A program made the translations under genes and the position numbers. Of a stretch of 9,777 nt of DNA, positions 6,913 through 9,777 are shown piece by piece (the stretch's first letter is position 1; each line of letters starts with the position of its first letter). Origin of the DNA: Clostridia bacterium (lineage in GTDB: Bacteria > Bacillota > Clostridia > Christensenellales > Pumilibacteraceae); assembly GCA_900762945.1 (NCBI GenBank), contig CAAFIN010000122.1:1-9777 (forward strand). Reading direction: 5' to 3'. Below the pieces are notes generated by a model. That model saw only the letters and a list, made by a program, of their open reading frames with translations, was not told the origin of the DNA and searched no databases.

Positions 6913-9777
6913 ATGAAAAGATTCCTGATAATCGTTCTCACAGCGTTGTGTTGCGTGGCGATGGCGGCTTGCTCGGGCGACAAAACTCCCGACAACCCGA
7001 CGATCGTTCCCGACAGCGTTCTGCTTGCAGACAGAGAAGTCACCGTTTACGTCGGCGGAAAGTACAAGTTCGAACCGACCGGCGCGGCTTCGTTCACTTA
7101 CTCAAGCAGCGACGACGGCATCGCGAAAGTGACCGCGGACGGCGTGCTTACCGGCATTTCCGACGGTACGGCGTTCGTCGTAATTACCGCGGGTGGGGGA
7201 GACGCTTCCGCCACTTGCAGAGTCAACGTTATTAAATCCGAAAACTATATCCGATTGGGAGCCGAGAACCGTTGCGTCGTTGCGGGCGGCGATATTACTA
7301 TCAAAGCCGAAGCGATCAGAAACGGCGAGGTTATGGACGAAAAAGTCGAGTTTACCGTCGACAAAACCGCGGGCGTTACTATCGTCGATAGCGGCGAAAA
7401 CGAAATCACCGCGACGATCGACGAAGCCGGCAGTTACGTTATCACCGCAACGGCGGGCGATCTAAGCGCGAAATGCAACGTAAAAGCGGTTGACAGATCC
7501 GCAAAAGTCCTCGGGAAACCCGTACTTATCGTAAATAATTGCGCGACCCTTACGTGGGATGTGATCGAGGGCGCGGTCGACTACGCGGTCGCGGTAAACG
7601 GCGGCGCGGAAACGATAGTGAACGGAACTTCGTACGACGCGTCTGGCGCGACCGACGGGCTTGAATTCGGCGACAAGGCGGTATTCTCCGTTCGCGCGAT
7701 CGCGGCGGCGAACGATTACGGGCATATCGACGGATCGATTTCGACGCTCGATTTTGCGCACGACTACCGCGAAACCGTAAAGACCGAACACACTTGCGTC
7801 AAGGCGGGCGTATCGGAATTCGAGTGCGCGACTTGCGGCAAGAAGTATACCGACGAAAACCGTCTCGACGATCATATTTATACCGACGCGGGAACGCCGC
7901 GCGGCACGGGCGCTTGCCTCGTTTGCGGTTTTCAGCGCACCAAGAAAGTAAACTACAAGTACGACGAGCATAACGACTGCTACTTCGTTGCGGGAGCGGA
8001 CGGCGGCTACGATTCCAAAGACTTATATATTCTCGCAAAATACAACGATGGCACGCCCGAACACGGCGAAAAACCCGTCAAGTACATCGGCTACGGCGCT
8101 TTCAAGGACAACAAGATAATAGTCCGCGTGTATTTGCCCGAGAGCATGACCGAATTCAAGGATAACGATCCCGCGTTCGTCCGCAGTAACGGCGCGAGTC
8201 TGAACGACGTGGACGGCATGGGAGGCAAGTCCAGTCCGCTCCGCGGCGCGGCTTTCGATAACTGCGTAAACCTCGAACTTGCGTCGCTTCCCGGCGTACA
8301 TACGCTTCCCGCGGTAGCCGAGAGCAGTTACACGCACTGGAACTTCCGCGATTGCTACAACCTTACCGCCGTAATCGTTCCCGAGGGCTTTAATAACCGC
8401 GGCGCGGGCTTTATGCGCTGGATCAACACGCCCGCCAAAGCCGCCAACAAAACCGATATTTACGTTATCGGCGACAGCGTCGGCGCGATTTGCGACGCGG
8501 CGAACTACCCGATCGGCAACGACATCGGCTTCGGTAACAACACGCTCCTTAGCGGCGACGTGCTGACTTACGACGAAAATGCCACGACCGAAACGTGCTT
8601 CAAGTGGCGCTACGCCGATGACGGAGTAACGATTATCGGCGGCGGCAAGCACGAATTCAACGGCAAAGGCTTCTGCGGCAAGTGCGGCGCGAGAAACGAT
8701 TACGGCGTGGTTTACGGCTATGACAAAGATTTCGTAAACGCCGACAAAAGCACGGGCGCGTACTACGTTGCGGACAACAGAAACCTTACCGAATCCGAAG
8801 TCACGATCGTGGACGTATACAACGACGGCATTAACGGCGAAAAGCCCGTTAAATTCGTCCGTAACCGCGCGTTCGAGGGCAACAAATTCCTTAAGAAAAT
8901 CACGCTTCCCGCCGGCGTAACCCGTCTTGACGGACTTGCGTTCAGCGAGTGCGCGAACCTCGAGTACGTCGAAATGCCCGGAGTTGCCGATCTCAATTAC
9001 AGAGATATACCGAACGAAGGCATTTACGAAAACGCCGGTCATATCGCTTCCGATAACAACTTCCTCGAGTGCGCGAAACTCAAAACGGTCGTGGTAAGCC
9101 CGATTTTCGAGATCAACTGCGGACAGTTCAAGACGAGAAACGGCAGCGGTTTGCCGCGCGTGGAACTTTACTCCGCAGGCACTTACACCGAAAGCAAAAT
9201 CAATATTACCGAGCGCGCCGCGAACGACCTTTTCACCGGCAATATTTACTACTTCGGCGCACTTAACAGATGCCAGAGATGGACCAAGGACGGCGGCGAA
9301 ATAGTTCACAGCGACGCGGCGCATAATTACGCTCATGGCGCGTGCGTTATTTGCGGCGCAAAGGACGACAAGGGCGTTGCGTACAAGTACGAAAGCGGCG
9401 CGTATTACGTCGGCGACTATACCGGCGACGGAGAAATCGTCGAAATCGCGGAAACGTGGGACGACGGCGACAACGGCGAACACGCGGTGACTTACGTCGC
9501 GAAAAAAGCGTTTGAAAACAAAAAGAAGATTAAACGCGTGATTATGCCGTCTATAACCGATCTCGGCGGACAGGTATTCTGGGGCTGCGAAAACCTCGAA
9601 TACGTCGATATGCGCAGCGTGACTTATATCAAGTATAATCAGCCGGGCAGACCGGACGGCGCAACCGAATCGAATAACAACTTCCGTTTCTGCAACAGCC
9701 TTGCCACCGTTATCGTGGGCAACGGTTACTCGTCCGAAACCGGTCAGTTCAATTCCGACCATACCCGCGGCGTAGTC
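6913..9777 (+). CDS. Large Big_2/FN3/LRR_5 (BspA-like) surface lipoprotein (3' partial)
   Basis: The frame is open for 955 codons from the ATG at 6913 to the right edge with no stop, so the protein is longer. The signal peptide ends in MAAC with Cys 20 as the likely lipid site. Domains in order: Big_2 at about 33-107 (signature DDGIAKV and ADGVLTGISDGTA at 67-87), a second Ig-like domain at 111-194, and an FN3-like domain at about 200-275 (LTWDVIEGAVDYAVAV at 213-228). A Cys knuckle region follows (H293, C295, C305-x-x-C308), then at least three modules, each opening with a His and a C-x-x-C-G pair (C335/C338, C588/C591, C811/C814) and continuing with BspA-type LRR_5 repeats such as AFEGNKFLKKITLP. 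LRR_5 proteins of Firmicutes and Bacteroidetes are generally surface adhesins or binding proteins. Here a role in holding a glycan or host surface near the importer is inferred. The C terminus and number of modules are unseen. Confidence 0.87.
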   Translation, partial: MKRFLIIVLTALCCVAMAACSGDKTPDNPTIVPDSVLLADREVTVYVGGKYKFEPTGAASFTYSSSDDGIAKVTADGVLTGISDGTAFVVITAGGGDASATCRVNVIKSENYIRLGAENRCVVAGGDITIKAEAIRNGEVMDEKVEFTVDKTAGVTIVDSGENEITATIDEAGSYVITATAGDLSAKCNVKAVDRSAKVLGKPVLIVNNCATLTWDVIEGAVDYAVAVNGGAETIVNGTSYDASGATDGLEFGDKAVFSVRAIAAANDYGHIDGSISTLDFAHDYRETVKTEHTCVKAGVSEFECATCGKKYTDENRLDDHIYTDAGTPRGTGACLVCGFQRTKKVNYKYDEHNDCYFVAGADGGYDSKDLYILAKYNDGTPEHGEKPVKYIGYGAFKDNKIIVRVYLPESMTEFKDNDPAFVRSNGASLNDVDGMGGKSSPLRGAAFDNCVNLELASLPGVHTLPAVAESSYTHWNFRDCYNLTAVIVPEGFNNRGAGFMRWINTPAKAANKTDIYVIGDSVGAICDAANYPIGNDIGFGNNTLLSGDVLTYDENATTETCFKWRYADDGVTIIGGGKHEFNGKGFCGKCGARNDYGVVYGYDKDFVNADKSTGAYYVADNRNLTESEVTIVDVYNDGINGEKPVKFVRNRAFEGNKFLKKITLPAGVTRLDGLAFSECANLEYVEMPGVADLNYRDIPNEGIYENAGHIASDNNFLECAKLKTVVVSPIFEINCGQFKTRNGSGLPRVELYSAGTYTESKINITERAANDLFTGNIYYFGALNRCQRWTKDGGEIVHSDAAHNYAHGACVICGAKDDKGVAYKYESGAYYVGDYTGDGEIVEIAETWDDGDNGEHAVTYVAKKAFENKKKIKRVIMPSITDLGGQVFWGCENLEYVDMRSVTYIKYNQPGRPDGATESNNNFRFCNSLATVIVGNGYSSETGQFNSDHTRGVV
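7789..9777 (+). repeat. Three or more diverged CxxC + LRR_5 modules
   Basis: Protein-level repeat inside the LRR lipoprotein. Modules start near nt 7873, 8650 and 9322 with a His followed 7-14 residues later by C-x-x-C-G, then a beta-rich stretch (YVVADN- or YYVGDY-like), a K/H-P-V-K/T-Y/F-V link, and an LRR_5 block with AF-x-x-x-x-x-x-x-x-I-x-(L/M)P. The CxxC pairs are 253 and 223 residues apart. Similarity is visible in protein but not as long identical DNA, so the repeats are old. The third module runs off the window. Confidence 0.75.

Overview
This window is one dense, single-strand gene cluster of moderately high GC, with no gap between genes longer than 19 nt and no visible promoter or terminator. 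It suggests an uncultured Gram-positive Clostridia-type bacterium, probably from a gut or similar polysaccharide-rich habitat. The reasons are strong AGGAGG-type ribosome binding sites, several lipobox signal peptides (LSAC/MAAC type), a Gram-positive-style carbohydrate ABC importer, and Firmicutes-style surface proteins with Big_2 and LRR_5 domains. The taxonomic placement is inference.

Layout, all on the + strand: (1) nt 2-1006, MalF-type sugar ABC transporter permease, start beyond the left edge. (2) nt 1011-1904, its MalG-type partner with a canonical EAA loop. (3) nt 1924-3951, a secreted 675-residue protein with about five Ig-like modules around an unidentified central domain. (4) nt 3965-6298, a 777-residue lipoprotein with a GH67/GH20-like N-terminal domain and a DUF4838 core. 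(5) nt 6291-6902, a 203-residue lipoprotein of two Ig-like domains, overlapping the previous gene by 8 nt. (6) nt 6913 to beyond the right edge, a large lipoprotein with two Ig-like domains, an FN3-like domain and at least three modules that each pair a Cys-x-x-Cys knuckle with LRR_5 repeats.

Read together, the genes look like a Gram-positive glycan-use locus. The two permeases import an oligosaccharide. The DUF4838 lipoprotein is a plausible glycan-acting enzyme or binder on the outer face of the membrane. The Ig and LRR proteins are plausible surface binding or adhesion factors. The solute-binding protein and ATPase expected for the transporter are not in the window. The binding protein is probably just upstream, and the ATPase may be a shared one encoded elsewhere. 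The substrate cannot be read from the sequence. The strongest leads are the repeated CxxC+LRR architecture, the two neighbouring Big_2 lipoproteins that look like paralogues, the hairpin-repeat insertion in the DUF4838 protein and the uncharacterised central domain of the Ig protein.
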